Assembly (NCBI RefSeq): GCF_029868745.1
Contig: NZ_JARWOP010000250.1
Span: forward strand, 1-52,429
Source: Nocardia wallacei
GTDB lineage: Bacteria > Actinomycetota > Actinomycetes > Mycobacteriales > Mycobacteriaceae
DNA: 52,429 bases
Direction: 5' to 3'
Below are positions 15,028 to 26,674 of this stretch, piece by piece. Every line of letters begins with the position of its first letter. Position 1 is the stretch's first letter. The translations under genes and the position numbers were made by a program. A model generated the notes under the pieces. The model did no database searches and had not been told where the DNA came from. It saw only the letters and a list, made by a program, of their open reading frames with translations.

Positions 15028-16962
15028 ATGAGGCGCACGCGACACATCTGGGCCGGTGCCACCGCCGCACTGCTCGCCGCCGGAGTGATCACCGGCTGCT
15101 CGTCGGATTCCGAGCGGTCGGCGCCGTCGTGCGCGGAGACCCCGAACGGCACCCGCGTCGCCGCCGGTCCCACCGTCACCGGCACCGATATCGCGACCAA
15201 TCCCGAAATCGCGTCGGGCTATCGCGGCAATATGACGCCGGTGCGCACCGGCACCTATGCCGTGTCGGCCGCCAATCCCCTTGCGACACAGGCGGCCTGC
15301 CGCGTGCTGGCCGACGGCGGCACGGCGGCCGACGCACTGGTGGCGGCGCAGCTGGTGCTCGGCTTGGTGGAGCCGCAGGCCTCCGGCATCGGCGGCGGCG
15401 CGTTCCTGATGTACTACGACGCGGCCTCGCGCGCGGTCGAGGCCTACGACGGCCGCGAGGTCGCGCCCGCCGCCGCCACCGAGAACTATCTGCGCTGGGT
15501 CAGCGACACCGATCAGACTGCGCCGCAACCGAATGCGCGGGCCAGCGGCCGGTCCATCGGCGTGCCGGGCGCACTGCGGCTGCTGGAGCTGGCGCACAAC
15601 GACCACGGCAAGCAGCCCTGGCGCGACCTGTTCACCCCCGCGATCGACCTGGCCGATCAGGGCTTCGCGATCAGTCCGCGGCTGGCCGGCCAGATCGCGG
15701 AGTCCGCCCCCGATCTGGCCCGCGACGAGAATGCCAAGGCCTACTTCCTCCAGCCGGACGGCAGCCCCAAGCCCGTCGGCGCCAACCTGACCAATCCGGC
15801 CATGGCGAAAACGCTGGGCGCCATCGCCTCCGACGGCCCGGCCGCCTTCTACACCGGCGCCATCGCCCAGGACATCGTCGATGCCACCGCCACCACCTCC
15901 GGCGGGCGCACCCCGGGCCAGATCACCCTCGCGGATCTGGCCGGTTACCAGGCCGAGAAGCGGACAGCGCTGTGCACGGGCTACCGCGAGCACGAGATCT
16001 GCGGCATGCCCAATCCGTCCTCGGGCGGCATCACGGTCGCCGCCACCCTGGGCATCCTGTCGAATTTCGACCTGTCGGCGCTACCGCCGGACAATGTCGA
16101 CAACAATGGCGGCAAGCCCAATGCCCAAGCGGTCCATCTGATTTCGGAGGCGGAGCGGCTGGCTTACGCCGATCGCGACAAGTACGTCGCCGACACGGAT
16201 TTCGTCCCGCTGCCGGGCAACTCCCCCGACACGCTGCTGAACAAGGATTACCTGAAACAGCGTGCGGCACAGATCAACCCGGACCGGGCGATGGGCACCG
16301 CGCAACCCGGCGACTTCGGTCCCGTGCCGCTCGGCACCGGCCCGCAAGCGCCCGAGCACGGCACCAGCCATGTCTCGGTGGTGGACAAGTACGGCAACGC
16401 CGCCGCGATGACCACGACGGTGGAGTCGGCCTTCGGCTCGTTCCATCTCGTCGACGGCTTCGTCCTCAACAACCAGCTCACCGACTTCAACGCCAACCCC
16501 ACGGCGACCGACGGCGCACCGCTGGCCAACCGGCTGCAGCCGGGCAAGCGCCCCCGCAGTTCGATGAGCCCGACGCTGGTGTTCGACCGCGGCGCCGACG
16601 GGGCACGCGGTCAGCTTTCTTACGTGACCGGCTCGCCCGGCGGCTCGGTGATCATCCAGTTCGTCGTGAAAACGCTGGTGAACATGCTGGATTGGCGGCT
16701 CGACCCGCAGCAGGCGGTGTCCGGGGTCGCGTTCGGCGCGGCCAATACGCCGGTCACGGGCGTCGGCGGTGAGCATCCGGCGATCGATGCCACCGACAAG
16801 GGCGACCATGACCCGCTTGTGCGGCGACTGCGCGAGATGGGCCACCAGGTCTCCGTCGATGCCCAGACCAGCGGCCTCAGCGCGCTGCGACGGGATGGCG
16901 ACGGCTGGATCGGCGGCGCGGACCCCCGCCGCGAGGGCGCGGTGATGGGCGACGCCAAGTAA
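15028..16962 (+). CDS. ggt: Gamma-glutamyltransferase, lipoprotein form
   Basis: Predicted 644-residue N-terminal-nucleophile enzyme that cleaves or transfers gamma-glutamyl groups (glutathione and similar). The signal peptide ends in a lipobox ITGC (Cys24), so the enzyme should be anchored outside the membrane. Large-subunit landmarks are ASGIGGGAFLMYYD and the DGREVAP loop. Autoprocessing is expected between Gly445 and Thr446 in EHGTSHVSVVDKYGNAAA, Thr446 being the nucleophile. The C-terminal part contains NNQLTDF and PRSSMSPTLVF. Substrate in an actinomycete lacking glutathione is likely another gamma-glutamyl compound. Confidence 0.9.
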   Translation: MRRTRHIWAGATAALLAAGVITGCSSDSERSAPSCAETPNGTRVAAGPTVTGTDIATNPEIASGYRGNMTPVRTGTYAVSAANPLATQAACRVLADGGTAADALVAAQLVLGLVEPQASGIGGGAFLMYYDAASRAVEAYDGREVAPAAATENYLRWVSDTDQTAPQPNARASGRSIGVPGALRLLELAHNDHGKQPWRDLFTPAIDLADQGFAISPRLAGQIAESAPDLARDENAKAYFLQPDGSPKPVGANLTNPAMAKTLGAIASDGPAAFYTGAIAQDIVDATATTSGGRTPGQITLADLAGYQAEKRTALCTGYREHEICGMPNPSSGGITVAATLGILSNFDLSALPPDNVDNNGGKPNAQAVHLISEAERLAYADRDKYVADTDFVPLPGNSPDTLLNKDYLKQRAAQINPDRAMGTAQPGDFGPVPLGTGPQAPEHGTSHVSVVDKYGNAAAMTTTVESAFGSFHLVDGFVLNNQLTDFNANPTATDGAPLANRLQPGKRPRSSMSPTLVFDRGADGARGQLSYVTGSPGGSVIIQFVVKTLVNMLDWRLDPQQAVSGVAFGAANTPVTGVGGEHPAIDATDKGDHDPLVRRLREMGHQVSVDAQTSGLSALRRDGDGWIGGADPRREGAVMGDAK

Positions 16963-16980
16963 GGGGTCCGCGGCTCGGTG

Positions 16981-17484
16981 CTATTGCTCGGCTGTGTATT
17001 TCGCACCGAGGTCGCGGAAGCGGTCCATGGCGCGGGCCGCGTGCTCCTTGTCGTTGACGCGGATCGCCAGCATCGGGACGTACTCGTCGCCGGAGAGTTC
17101 GAGGCGGGCCCAGGCACGCTTGTCCGGGATCGTGATGCCGCGAATGTCTTTCCACTCGAACATGTTGTCACCCAGGATATTTCGCACCGAGACGCCCTGC
17201 GCGCCCACCCGCACCCGGGGCCGGGTCAGTAGCAGCACCGCACCGGCGAGCAGCCACCCGAAACAGATGACCGCCACCTGGTCGGCCCCGCGGAAGTTCA
17301 CGCCCGTCGCGCTGTGCGCCGAGGCGAGACCGGCGACGGTGAACAGGATCGCGATCATCGCGGCCACGATCCGCGCGGTCCGCACCGCACGCCGCGGACG
17401 CACCTCCAGATCCCACTGCGGCCCAGCAGTTTCCGGCTCGGGAGGTTGCGGACCGCGCTTCCAGATGCGGACGACGGGCGACAT
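16981..17484 (-). CDS. PH-domain membrane protein, Rv1417-like
   Basis: Predicted 167-residue protein with two hydrophobic helices (about residues 40-60 and 72-90) followed by a bacterial PH domain (VRVGAQGVSVRNILG, FEWKDIRGITIPD). It follows ribH with a four-base gap, the same neighbour relation as Rv1417 in M. tuberculosis. Its function is unknown; the conserved linkage to riboflavin genes is well established by gene order only. Confidence 0.8.
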   Translation of the reverse strand: MSPVVRIWKRGPQPPEPETAGPQWDLEVRPRRAVRTARIVAAMIAILFTVAGLASAHSATGVNFRGADQVAVICFGWLLAGAVLLLTRPRVRVGAQGVSVRNILGDNMFEWKDIRGITIPDKRAWARLELSGDEYVPMLAIRVNDKEHAARAMDRFRDLGAKYTAEQ

Positions 17485-17488
17485 CGGC

Positions 17489-19301
<1,813 letters not shown>

Positions 19302-19387
19302 GTCTGCTGCGCTCCATCTCGATTAGGTACCAGTAACAGTACTGCGTCGGGCCCTGGTTCCCGGATCGGCCCGTGACGGCAGCCTGC

Positions 19388-19996
19388 CTATCCGCGCTGC
19401 TGCAACCGTTCGACGTACTTGGCGATGACATCGACCTCGAGATTGACGGTGGCGCCGACCGGTGCGGTGCCGAGGGTGGTGAGTTCGCGGGTGGTGGGGA
19501 TCAGCGATACCTCGAACCAGTCGCCGGACGCGGCGTCGCCGCCGAGCGCCGAGACCGTCAGCGAGATGCCGTCGACGGTGATGGACCCCTTCGCCACGAC
19601 GTAACGGGCCAGGTTCTCCGGCAGCGAGATGCGCACGACCTCCCAGTTCTCCTGCGGGTCGCGGGAAACGACGGTGCCGGTGCCGTCGACGTGCCCCTGC
19701 ACGATGTGGCCGCCGAGGCGGCTGTTCACGGCGGCGGCGCGTTCCAGATTGACCCGCGATCCGGCGCCCAGTCCGCCCAGGCTGGAGCGGTCGAGGGTCT
19801 CCCCCATGACGTCGGTGGTGAACGAGTCGCCGTCGACGACGTCCACGACGGTCAGGCAGACTCCGTTCACCGCGATCGAATCACCGTGTCCGGCATCGGA
19901 GGTCACCAGTTTGCCGCGGATGGTCAGGCGGGCCGAATCGGCCAGCCGGTCCGCGGCGACGATCTCGCCCAGTTCCTCGACGATGCCTGTGAACAT
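19388..19996 (-). CDS. ribC: Riboflavin synthase alpha chain
   Basis: Predicted 202-residue enzyme dismutating two lumazines to riboflavin. The canonical MFTGIVEELGE start, the first-repeat segment DSIAVNGVCLTVV, and the second-repeat GSITVDGISLTVSALGG show the two tandem beta-barrel halves; GHIVQGHVDGTG is the conserved active-site stretch. A GGAG followed by AAAAGG gives a good ribosome site before ATG 19996. It is first in the minus-strand order ribC-ribBA-ribH-PH protein; ribD/ribG is not in the window. No FMN riboswitch is recognisable upstream. Confidence 0.95.
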   Translation of the reverse strand: MFTGIVEELGEIVAADRLADSARLTIRGKLVTSDAGHGDSIAVNGVCLTVVDVVDGDSFTTDVMGETLDRSSLGGLGAGSRVNLERAAAVNSRLGGHIVQGHVDGTGTVVSRDPQENWEVVRISLPENLARYVVAKGSITVDGISLTVSALGGDAASGDWFEVSLIPTTRELTTLGTAPVGATVNLEVDVIAKYVERLQQRG

Positions 19997-20534
19997 GTCC
20001 TTTTCTCCTGTCACCCGGTGCCCGCTAGCGCCAACAGCCCGCACCGCCGGTGCTATTCCCGGGAGCCGCTGCGGCGCCTCCAGCGTAACGACGCGCGGTC
20101 GTAGGCGGCACCCGGCCGCGTCCGTCCCGCGTTCGCAAGACCGGCGTCCGGCAAAGCCGGGCGAAACAGCCGAAGAGACTTGTGCGCTGGTCAGAATCGG
20201 AAATACATTCCTGTAAGTCCGGGAATTATCCCGACGAGAAAGGCGAATTTCGCCGCCGATTAATTTCCGGGGGCTGTTTGCCGAGACCCGCACCGGGAAT
20301 TACCGCGACCGTCGAGTCCCGGAGCCGGGTTTGTACCCGGTCGCCGACTCACTTACACCCGAAGCTTGCGTTCGCTTGAAATCGGAAGCAATATTGTTAT
20401 GCAGTTGATCCCCGGCGTTCAACTTCTTCATCACGAGCATTTTCGCCGCTCGGCCGGTCGAACCGAAGGAAGTCAGCGGTCCCGCGAGGGGCCGGATCCA
20501 GGTTGGACAACCACGACAGAGATGGGGGTGCGGT
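19997..20534. other. Divergent intergenic region with an AT-richer island
   Basis: 538 bases between ribC (minus) and the hypothetical gene at 20535 (plus). The part from about 20190 to 20440 is noticeably richer in A/T than the window (for example ggaaatacattc, caatattgtta), which is often seen at promoters or acquired DNA. Short complementary pieces around 20300-20345 (gagtcccggagccgggtttgtacccggtcgccgactc) can fold as a hairpin. I found no FMN riboswitch consensus on the minus strand and no RNA gene. Confidence 0.4.
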
Positions 20535-21005
20535 GTGACCACGCTTCTCGATTCGACACTCGAGGTTCGCTGTGTTCAATACCGTCGCGAATTTCACCTG
20601 CCGGCATCGATCGATCCCACGTCACGTCACATCCTGCTCGAGATCGGCAAACGCTACGGCGCCATCACCATGCCGGCGGATCTCGGCGAACGCGTGCAGC
20701 GGCAGCTGACACAGGACCAACTGGCCGGGCCTGTTGTCCACCATCCCCGCGCCAGGCGTTGGACCTTCCTCACCGGCCCGGCCCACCCGGACAGCCTGAC
20801 CAACTACGTCTCGGCCGAACTGTTCCGGCTCTATGTCACCGTGGCCTGCACCGGCAGCCAGGTGGTACTGCCGTCGGCGGAGGACGAGCGCACCGGATAC
20901 CGCACCTGGATCCGGACACCCGAGACTGCCGACACGGTGCCGCCGCTGGAGTCCGTCATCGAGGCGACCCGGGCGGTGTGCGGCCGAAAAGTACCGGCGC
21001 GCTGA
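20535..21005 (+). CDS. Conserved hypothetical protein of Nocardia-type family
   Basis: Predicted 156-residue soluble protein with no signal peptide or membrane span. Features are an opening LEVRCVQYRREFHLP, a patterned RHILLEIGKRYGAITMPADLGERV, then RARRWTFLTGPAHP and an acidic-basic C-terminal half. From memory, similar short proteins occur in several copies in Nocardia genomes, without known function. GTG 20535 has GGGGG about six bases upstream. It replaces the ribG-P55-lprG genes that separate rpe and ribC in M. tuberculosis. Confidence 0.65.
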   Translation: MTTLLDSTLEVRCVQYRREFHLPASIDPTSRHILLEIGKRYGAITMPADLGERVQRQLTQDQLAGPVVHHPRARRWTFLTGPAHPDSLTNYVSAELFRLYVTVACTGSQVVLPSAEDERTGYRTWIRTPETADTVPPLESVIEATRAVCGRKVPAR

Positions 21006-21019
21006 CCTTTTCGCCGTTA

Positions 21020-21709
21020 CTACTGGGCGGCCACGACCTTCTGGCGCAGCTTCTCCACCGTCGCACCCGGATCCTCGGTGCCGTACACCGCCGACCCGGC
21101 GACGAAACAGTCGATCCCGGCCTCGGCGGCCTGCTCGATGGTGTCCATATTGATGCCGCCGTCGATCTCGACGACCAGCCGCAGCTCACCGGAGTCGACC
21201 AGCCGCCGGACCGTGCGGGCCTTGTCCAGTACGTGCGGGATGAAGGACTGGCCGCCGAAGCCCGGCTCCACGCTCATCACCAGCAGGGTGTCGAAGTGCC
21301 GCAACATCTCCAGATACGGCTCGATCGGCGTGTTCGGCTTCACCGACAGACCGGCCTTGGCGCCCGCGGCGTGAATGTCGCGGGCGACGGCGACCGGATC
21401 GTCGGTGGCCTCGGCGTGGAAGGTGACGTTGTAGGCGCCCGCCTCGGCGTACGGCGGCGCCCAGCGACCCGGGTCCTCGATCATGAGGTGACAGTCCAGC
21501 GGGATGTCGGTCGTCTTCAGCAGGCTCTGCACCACCGGCAGGCCGAGAGTCAGGTTCGGTACGAAGTGGTTGTCCATCACGTCGACATGGAGCCAGTCGG
21601 CGCTCGCGACCGCCTGCGCCTCGTGCGCGAGATGCGCGAAATCGGCGGACAGGATGGACGGGGCGATCATCGGTGACGGCCGGTGGAAGGGTGGGTTCGA
21701 GGTGGACAC
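21020..21709 (-). CDS. rpe: Ribulose-phosphate 3-epimerase
   Basis: Predicted 229-residue TIM-barrel enzyme interconverting ribulose 5-phosphate and xylulose 5-phosphate in the pentose phosphate pathway. Signatures are [13 protein letters not shown], the metal/acid motif [45 protein letters not shown] and [12 protein letters not shown] 21709 has TACACT seven bases upstream, supporting this start over ATG 21670. It converges with the hypothetical gene at 20535. Confidence 0.95.
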   Translation of the reverse strand: MSTSNPPFHRPSPMIAPSILSADFAHLAHEAQAVASADWLHVDVMDNHFVPNLTLGLPVVQSLLKTTDIPLDCHLMIEDPGRWAPPYAEAGAYNVTFHAEATDDPVAVARDIHAAGAKAGLSVKPNTPIEPYLEMLRHFDTLLVMSVEPGFGGQSFIPHVLDKARTVRRLVDSGELRLVVEIDGGINMDTIEQAAEAGIDCFVAGSAVYGTEDPGATVEKLRQKVVAAQ

Positions 21710-21716
21710 AGCGCGA

Positions 21717-21722
21717 AGTGTA
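21717..21722 (-). promoter_or_regulatory. -10 hexamer TACACT, leaderless rpe transcript
   Basis: TACACT on the minus strand, seven bases, GTG 21709; no Shine-Dalgarno. Confidence 0.5.
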
Positions 21723-21790
21723 GCGGTGCCCGCGACACCCCTATGACCTGCCTGTCGAGGCCACCTGCCGTCTCAATGCAGGCACAGAAC

Positions 21791-21819
21791 GGATTACCGG
21801 CGGCGGTCTTGGGTAGCCT
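21791..21819 (+). promoter_or_regulatory. Candidate SigF-type promoter of rsbW-sigF operon
   Basis: GGATT (21791-21795), fifteen bases, then GGGTAG (21811-21816) resembles the mycobacterial SigF promoter GGTTT-N15-GGGTAT. The same place also reads as TAGCCT followed by seven bases and GTG 21827, so either way the transcript would start at or within a few bases of the start codon. Autoregulation by the encoded sigma factor is inferred from the M. tuberculosis usfX-sigF operon. Confidence 0.45.
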
Positions 21820-21826
21820 TCTCAGG

Positions 21827-22249
21827 GTGATCAATATTTCGGCGGAACAGGGCCTGCGCAGCACCCCCGTGGAGATCGGCGTCGCCGCTACCGTGTCACA
21901 GTTGCCGATCGTGCGCGGGCTCGCCGAAACGCTGGTGCTGCTCAGCGATTTCACCCTGGACGAGGTGGCCGACATCCGGCTGGCGGTCGACGAGGCCTGC
22001 TCGACACTCATCTCCGTGGCCGGTCCGGGCACCGCGCTGCGGTGCCGGTTCACCGTCGGCGACGAGGATCTGCTGGTGCGCGTCACCGGCATCGCGGCGG
22101 CCGAGGGCCTGCCCGACCAGCGCAGTTTCGGCTGGCATGTGCTGCGCACGCTCACCGATGAGGTGACAATCACTCAGGACCCCTTCGACCAGACGGCATC
22201 CGGCTTCCCGACCATCGTGGAATTCCGGCGGGTCCGGGGGAAGGCGTAG
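21827..22249 (+). CDS. Anti-sigma factor, RsbW/UsfX-like ATPase-fold protein
   Basis: Predicted 140-residue GHKL-fold protein resembling M. tuberculosis RsbW (UsfX, Rv3287c). The N1-like box is FTLDEVADIRLAVDEACSTLI, with the family DEAC form; SFGWHVLRTLTDEV is the conserved C-terminal segment shared with UsfX. It should bind and hold the SigF-like sigma factor encoded next. GTG 21827 is chosen from the promoter spacing; ATG 21776 is an alternative with no ribosome site. The stop TAG shares its last base with the sigma-factor GTG. Confidence 0.85.
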   Translation: MINISAEQGLRSTPVEIGVAATVSQLPIVRGLAETLVLLSDFTLDEVADIRLAVDEACSTLISVAGPGTALRCRFTVGDEDLLVRVTGIAAAEGLPDQRSFGWHVLRTLTDEVTITQDPFDQTASGFPTIVEFRRVRGKA

Positions 22250-23166
22250 TGGCTGACGAGGACACCGTGTTCGAGTCCGGCGACGCCGCGGCAGCCGACC
22301 AGCCCCAGCCGCGCTCACCGGCCACCGCCGGCTCCGACGGTAACGCCGAGAAGAGCGCCGAGGACCAGGCCACCGAGAACGACGAGGACGTGGCGGAGGT
22401 CGCCCAGTCGGTCACCGGATATGACGACGTCACAACGCTTTTCGAGGAACTCGCGCGGTCCGGCGACGATGCCGACCGGCGGGCCGAGCTGCGGGCGCAG
22501 CTGATCGGCCGCTGCATTCCGCTCGCCGATCACATCGCCCGCAAATTCAGCGGGCGCGGTGAGCCTTTCGACGATCTGACCCAGGTCGCGCGGGTGGGCC
22601 TGGTGCACGCGGTGGACCGGTTCGACATCACGCGCGGCTCGAACTTCCTGTCCTTCGCGGTGCCCACGATCATGGGCGAGGTGCGGCGCTACTTCCGCGA
22701 CAACACCTGGGCGATGCGAGTTCCGCGGCGCGTCAAGGAAACTCATCTGCGCATCGGCGCCGCCATCGACACCCTGTCGCAGTCGCTGGGCCGCTCCCCG
22801 ACGGTCAAGGAGATCGCCGCCGAGCTGGAGATCAACCCGGACGAGGTGACCCAGGCGGTCATCGCGGGCAATGCCTACCAGCCCAGCTCCATCGACGCCG
22901 TGTCGGTGGGCCGCGACACCGAGGCGTCACTGCTGGACACCCTCGGCGAGGAGGAGTCGCAGTTCGACCGGGTCGAGGAGTACGTGGCGATCCGGCCGCT
23001 GCTGGCCGGGCTGCCCGAGCGCGAACGGCGGATCCTCACCATGCGCTTCTTCGAATCCATGACGCAGACCCAGATCGCGCAGCGCATGGGCATCTCCCAG
23101 ATGCACGTCTCCCGCATTCTCGCCAAAACCCTTGCCCGGCTGCGGGAGCAGTCGGCCCGGGAGTGA
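22249..23166 (+). CDS. sigF: Sigma factor of the SigF/SigB family
   Basis: Predicted 305-residue sigma-70 family protein. After an acidic, low-complexity N-terminal extension (about 1-60) come region 2 ([49 protein letters not shown]), region 3 ([19 protein letters not shown]) and region 4 with a helix-turn-helix ([41 protein letters not shown]). Pairing with the upstream RsbW-like gene matches the usfX-sigF arrangement of mycobacteria. It probably directs a stress or stationary-phase regulon. Its stop overlaps the nadE start (GTGA). Confidence 0.9.
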   Translation: MADEDTVFESGDAAAADQPQPRSPATAGSDGNAEKSAEDQATENDEDVAEVAQSVTGYDDVTTLFEELARSGDDADRRAELRAQLIGRCIPLADHIARKFSGRGEPFDDLTQVARVGLVHAVDRFDITRGSNFLSFAVPTIMGEVRRYFRDNTWAMRVPRRVKETHLRIGAAIDTLSQSLGRSPTVKEIAAELEINPDEVTQAVIAGNAYQPSSIDAVSVGRDTEASLLDTLGEEESQFDRVEEYVAIRPLLAGLPERERRILTMRFFESMTQTQIAQRMGISQMHVSRILAKTLARLREQSARE

Positions 23167-25247
23167 ACCGCATGACGCGGCTGCCGTTCGATTCGCTGTA
23201 CCGGCACGGGTTCGCCCGGGTCGCGGTGGCCGTCCCGCCCGTGCGGGTGGCCGATCCGGCCTACAACGCCGAGCAGACGCTGACGCTGGCGCGCCAAGCG
23301 GCCGACCGGCACGCGGTGCTGACCGTCTTCCCCGAACTGGGCCTGTCCTGCTACACCGCCGACGATCTGTTCCATCAGGACGCGCTGCAATACGCCGTCG
23401 ACGCGGCGCTGGAGCGAGTGGTCGCCGAGAGCGCCGGGATCGAGACGGTGCTGGTGGTCGGTGCGCCGGTGCGGGCCCAGGGCCGATTGTTCAACTGCGG
23501 CATCGTCATCGATCGGGGCCGGGTACTGGGCGCGGTGCCCAAGAGCTATCTGCCGAACTACCGCGAGTTCTACGAGAAGCGGCAGTTCGCGGCGGCGCGG
23601 GAGAACCTCGACGACCATCTCACCGTCGCCGGGCAGCGGGTGCCGTTCGGGGCCGATCTGTTGTTCACGGCGTCGAACCTGGACGGGTTCTGCTGCCACC
23701 TGGAGATCTGCGAGGACGGCTGGGTGCCGTTGCCGCCCAGCGGTTTCGCCGCGCTCGCCGGGGCGACGGTGCTGGTGAACCTGTCGGCCAGCAATATCGT
23801 CGTGGGCAAGGCGGATTATCGGCGGCAATTGTGCGCCTCGCACTCGGCCCGCAATATAGCCGCCTACCTGTATTCGGCCGCGGGCAATGGGGAGTCGACC
23901 ACCGATATGGCCTGGGACGGGCAGGCGGTGATCTGCGAGAACGGCGATCTGCTCGCCGAGGGCGAGCGTTTCGCCGACCATCCGCAGCTCGTGACCGCCG
24001 ATCTGGACCTGCCGCGGCTGGCCGCCGACCGGCTGCGGATGACCAGTTTCGCCGACAATGTGCACGACCATCGCGAGCGGCTGGCGCGGCTGCGCCGGAT
24101 AGAGATGGAGTTGCCGATACCGGCCGGCGAGGTCCGCCTGGAGCGCGAATTGCCGCGCTTCCCTTACGTTCCCGCGAATCCGGCGGTGCGCAACGAGCGG
24201 TGCGCGGAGGTGCACCACATCCAGGTGGCGGGGCTGAGCACCCGGCTGGCGGCGACCGGATCGCAGCGCGTGGTGATCGGGGTCTCGGGCGGGCTCGATT
24301 CCACCCTGGCGTTGATCGTGGCCGCCAAGACGATGGACCGGCTGGGCCTGCCCCGCTCGCACGTGCTGGCCTACACCATGCCCGGATTCGCCACCGGCAC
24401 AAGGACATTGAACGACGCGCACCGGCTGATGCGCGCGCTCGGGGTGTCGGCCCACGAGATCGACATCCGGCCGTCCGCGACGCAGATGCTGCGCGACCTG
24501 GAACACCCTGCGGCGGACGGCGTTCCGCAATACGACGTCACCTACGAGAACGTCCAGGCGGGCGAGCGCACCTCGCACCTGTTCCGGCTCGCCAATCAGC
24601 AGCACGCGCTGGTCGTCGGCACCGGGGACCTCAGCGAACTCGCGCTGGGCTGGTGCACCTTCGGCGTCGGCGATCACATGGCGCACTACAGCGTGAACGC
24701 GTCGGTGCCCAAGACGCTGATCAAGTATCTGATCGCCTGGGCAGTGGACACCGGCGAACTGGGCCCGGCCGCCGACGAGGTACTGACCTCGATCCTGTCG
24801 ACCGAGATCTCACCGGAGCTGGTTCCGTCGGACAACGATGCGGCGGAAGGGGATTCGGGACAGCCCGGGCAGAGTTCGGAGGCCACCGTCGGCCCCTACG
24901 AACTCCAGGATTTCCACCTGTACTTCCTGTTGCGCTTCGGCTATCTGCCCAGCCGGATCGCCTATCTCGCGCACCACGCGTGGTCCGACCGCACCCGCGG
25001 CCGCTGGCCCGATCTGATCCCCGAGGCCGACCGCCACGAATACGACCTGCCCGCGATCAAGCACTGGCTGGCCGAATTCCTCCGCCGGTTCGTGCAGACC
25101 AGCCAGTTCAAGCGGTCCACCCTGCCGAACGCGCCGAAGGTCGGGTCCGGCGGCTCGCTGTCCCCGCGCGGCGACTGGCGCGCCCCCAGCGACGCGGTCG
25201 CCACCGCCTGGCTCGACGAACTCGAACGCAACGTCCCGGGGACCTGA
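23163..25247 (+). CDS. nadE: Glutamine-dependent NAD+ synthetase
   Basis: Predicted 694-residue two-domain enzyme making NAD+ from deamido-NAD+, ATP and glutamine. The N-terminal nitrilase-like glutaminase has the Glu-Lys-Cys triad: Glu58 in [17 protein letters not shown], Lys127 in [15 protein letters not shown], Cys183 in LEICEDGW. The synthetase domain has the P-loop [12 protein letters not shown] and [16 protein letters not shown]. Length matches the M. tuberculosis enzyme. The first codons overlap the sigF stop by four bases (GTGA at 23163-23166), tying NAD synthesis to the sigma-factor operon; ATG 23172 is a minor alternative start. Confidence 0.95.
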   Translation: MNRMTRLPFDSLYRHGFARVAVAVPPVRVADPAYNAEQTLTLARQAADRHAVLTVFPELGLSCYTADDLFHQDALQYAVDAALERVVAESAGIETVLVVGAPVRAQGRLFNCGIVIDRGRVLGAVPKSYLPNYREFYEKRQFAAARENLDDHLTVAGQRVPFGADLLFTASNLDGFCCHLEICEDGWVPLPPSGFAALAGATVLVNLSASNIVVGKADYRRQLCASHSARNIAAYLYSAAGNGESTTDMAWDGQAVICENGDLLAEGERFADHPQLVTADLDLPRLAADRLRMTSFADNVHDHRERLARLRRIEMELPIPAGEVRLERELPRFPYVPANPAVRNERCAEVHHIQVAGLSTRLAATGSQRVVIGVSGGLDSTLALIVAAKTMDRLGLPRSHVLAYTMPGFATGTRTLNDAHRLMRALGVSAHEIDIRPSATQMLRDLEHPAADGVPQYDVTYENVQAGERTSHLFRLANQQHALVVGTGDLSELALGWCTFGVGDHMAHYSVNASVPKTLIKYLIAWAVDTGELGPAADEVLTSILSTEISPELVPSDNDAAEGDSGQPGQSSEATVGPYELQDFHLYFLLRFGYLPSRIAYLAHHAWSDRTRGRWPDLIPEADRHEYDLPAIKHWLAEFLRRFVQTSQFKRSTLPNAPKVGSGGSLSPRGDWRAPSDAVATAWLDELERNVPGT

Positions 25248-25326
25248 CCGGCCTGGCCGGACGCAATTCGGCGCGAAGTGGCGGAATCAGCCGCGTTGGT
25301 GCGGAAAGTGTCCGCGCAGGCCGGTC
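25246..25326. terminator. Long-loop inverted repeat between convergent genes
   Basis: GACCGGCCTG at 25246-25255 is exactly complementary in reverse to CAGGCCGGTC at 25317-25326, spanning the gap between nadE and the convergent peptidase gene. The 61-base loop contains further GC-rich stems. It could act as a two-way terminator; there is no T-tract on either side. Confidence 0.4.
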
Positions 25327-25330
25327 CGCC

Positions 25331-26674
25331 TCAACCCGCCGTGCTGCTCTGCGGGGGCAGCTGGGGTAGCGGCCGGTCGTAGAGCCAGGCCGCCCACAGC
25401 GGGCGCAGGGATGCGGTGCTGTAATGACCGGCCAGGTCGGCGAATTCCTCGGTGTCGACCGAGGAGTGGCGGTATCGGGCCGTCCATTCGCGGAGCAGGC
25501 CGAAGAATTTGGCGTCGCCGAGTTCGAGGCGGAGGGTGTGCAGGGTGAGCGCGCCGCGCTTGTAGACGCGATCGTCGAACATCAGGCCCGGTCCCGGATC
25601 GCCGACCACGATGTCCTGGGGGCTGCGGGCCAGATTGTGCCGGGCCGCGCGGGCCAGCTGGTCGGCGCTCGGGCCGCCCGCGGCCTCCGACCAGATCCAC
25701 TCCGCGTAGCAGGCGAAGCCCTCGTGCAGCCAGATATCGCGCCACTGCCGCACCGTGAGGCTGTTGCCGAACCACTGGTGGGCCAGCTCGTGCGCGATCA
25801 GCCGTTCCGCGCCGCGCCGGCCGTCGCAGTGGTTGGCGCCGAAGATCGACAGGCCCTGCGCCTCGATGGGGATCTCCAGTTCGTCGTCGGTCACCACCAC
25901 CGTGTAGCCCTCGAAAGGGTAGGGCCCGAACCGTTCCCGGAATTCCGCCATCATCCGCGGCTGCCGCTCGAAGTCGTGCTCGAAGGCCGTGCGCAGCCGC
26001 GGCGGGACCAGCGCGTGCATCGGCACGTCGGCACCGTGCGCCGACCCGACGCGGTAACGCCGGTACGGGCCGATCTGGATGGTCGCCAGGTAGCTCGACA
26101 TCGGCTCCGGCTGCTCGTAGACCCAGGTGGTCTGGCTGGCCTTGGCCTGCTTGCGGATCAGCGTGCCGTTGGCGACGGCGTAATAGGGCGAGTCGGTGGT
26201 GATCGAAATCCGGTAGCTCGCTTTGGAACTCGGGTGATCGTCGCAGGGGAACCAGGAGGCGGCGCCGTTGGGCTGGCTGGCCACCAGCGCGCCGTCGGTC
26301 AGCTCCTCCCAGCCGACCTCGCCCCACGGGCCGCGCACCGGGCGCGGGGTGCCCGCGTATTGGACGACGATGGCGAGCACGCCGCCCGCCGGAATCTTCT
26401 GCGCCGGTGTGACCGTCAGCTTCCCGCGCTGATGCGCGTACTTGGCCCTCGCGCCGTTGACGAAAACCTTGGTGACACTCAGTGATTGGGACAGATCCAG
26501 GGCGAAGCGGGAACTCATCGCGGTGGTCACCGCGGTGATCGCGGCCCGGCCCGACAGCCGGTTGCTCGACACCTTGTAGACCAGTTCCAGCTCGTAGCGC
26601 GACACCCGGTAGCCGCGGTTGCCGTTCTGCGGCAGGTACTCGTCGATGGGTACCTCGTAGAACTTGTCACCCAT
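25331..26674 (-). CDS. M1-family zinc aminopeptidase coupled to Pls-like synthetase
   Basis: Predicted 447-residue metallopeptidase, shorter than typical 850-residue M1 enzymes because it lacks the ERAP-type C-terminal domain. The zinc site is H295-E296-x-x-H299 in LIAHELAHQWFGNS with the third ligand Glu318 in WLHEGFACYAEW. The exopeptidase (GAMEN) position reads EAQGL. A tyrosine in FDDRVYKRGALTLH fits the transition-state Tyr. No signal peptide. ATG 26674 overlaps the stop of the synthetase by one base (TGATG; a GTG three bases earlier would overlap by four), so the two proteins are co-translated. From memory, epsilon-poly-lysine degrading peptidases of Streptomyces albulus belong to this class, making polymer cleavage a reasonable hypothesis. 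Confidence 0.9.
   Translation of the reverse strand: MGDKFYEVPIDEYLPQNGNRGYRVSRYELELVYKVSSNRLSGRAAITAVTTAMSSRFALDLSQSLSVTKVFVNGARAKYAHQRGKLTVTPAQKIPAGGVLAIVVQYAGTPRPVRGPWGEVGWEELTDGALVASQPNGAASWFPCDDHPSSKASYRISITTDSPYYAVANGTLIRKQAKASQTTWVYEQPEPMSSYLATIQIGPYRRYRVGSAHGADVPMHALVPPRLRTAFEHDFERQPRMMAEFRERFGPYPFEGYTVVVTDDELEIPIEAQGLSIFGANHCDGRRGAERLIAHELAHQWFGNSLTVRQWRDIWLHEGFACYAEWIWSEAAGGPSADQLARAARHNLARSPQDIVVGDPGPGLMFDDRVYKRGALTLHTLRLELGDAKFFGLLREWTARYRHSSVDTEEFADLAGHYSTASLRPLWAAWLYDRPLPQLPPQSSTAG

Noticed and set aside
19997..20130. FMN riboswitch upstream of ribC
   Set aside because: A fragment reading CACCGGCGGTGCGGGC on the minus strand recalls part of the RFN consensus, but the other conserved blocks are missing.
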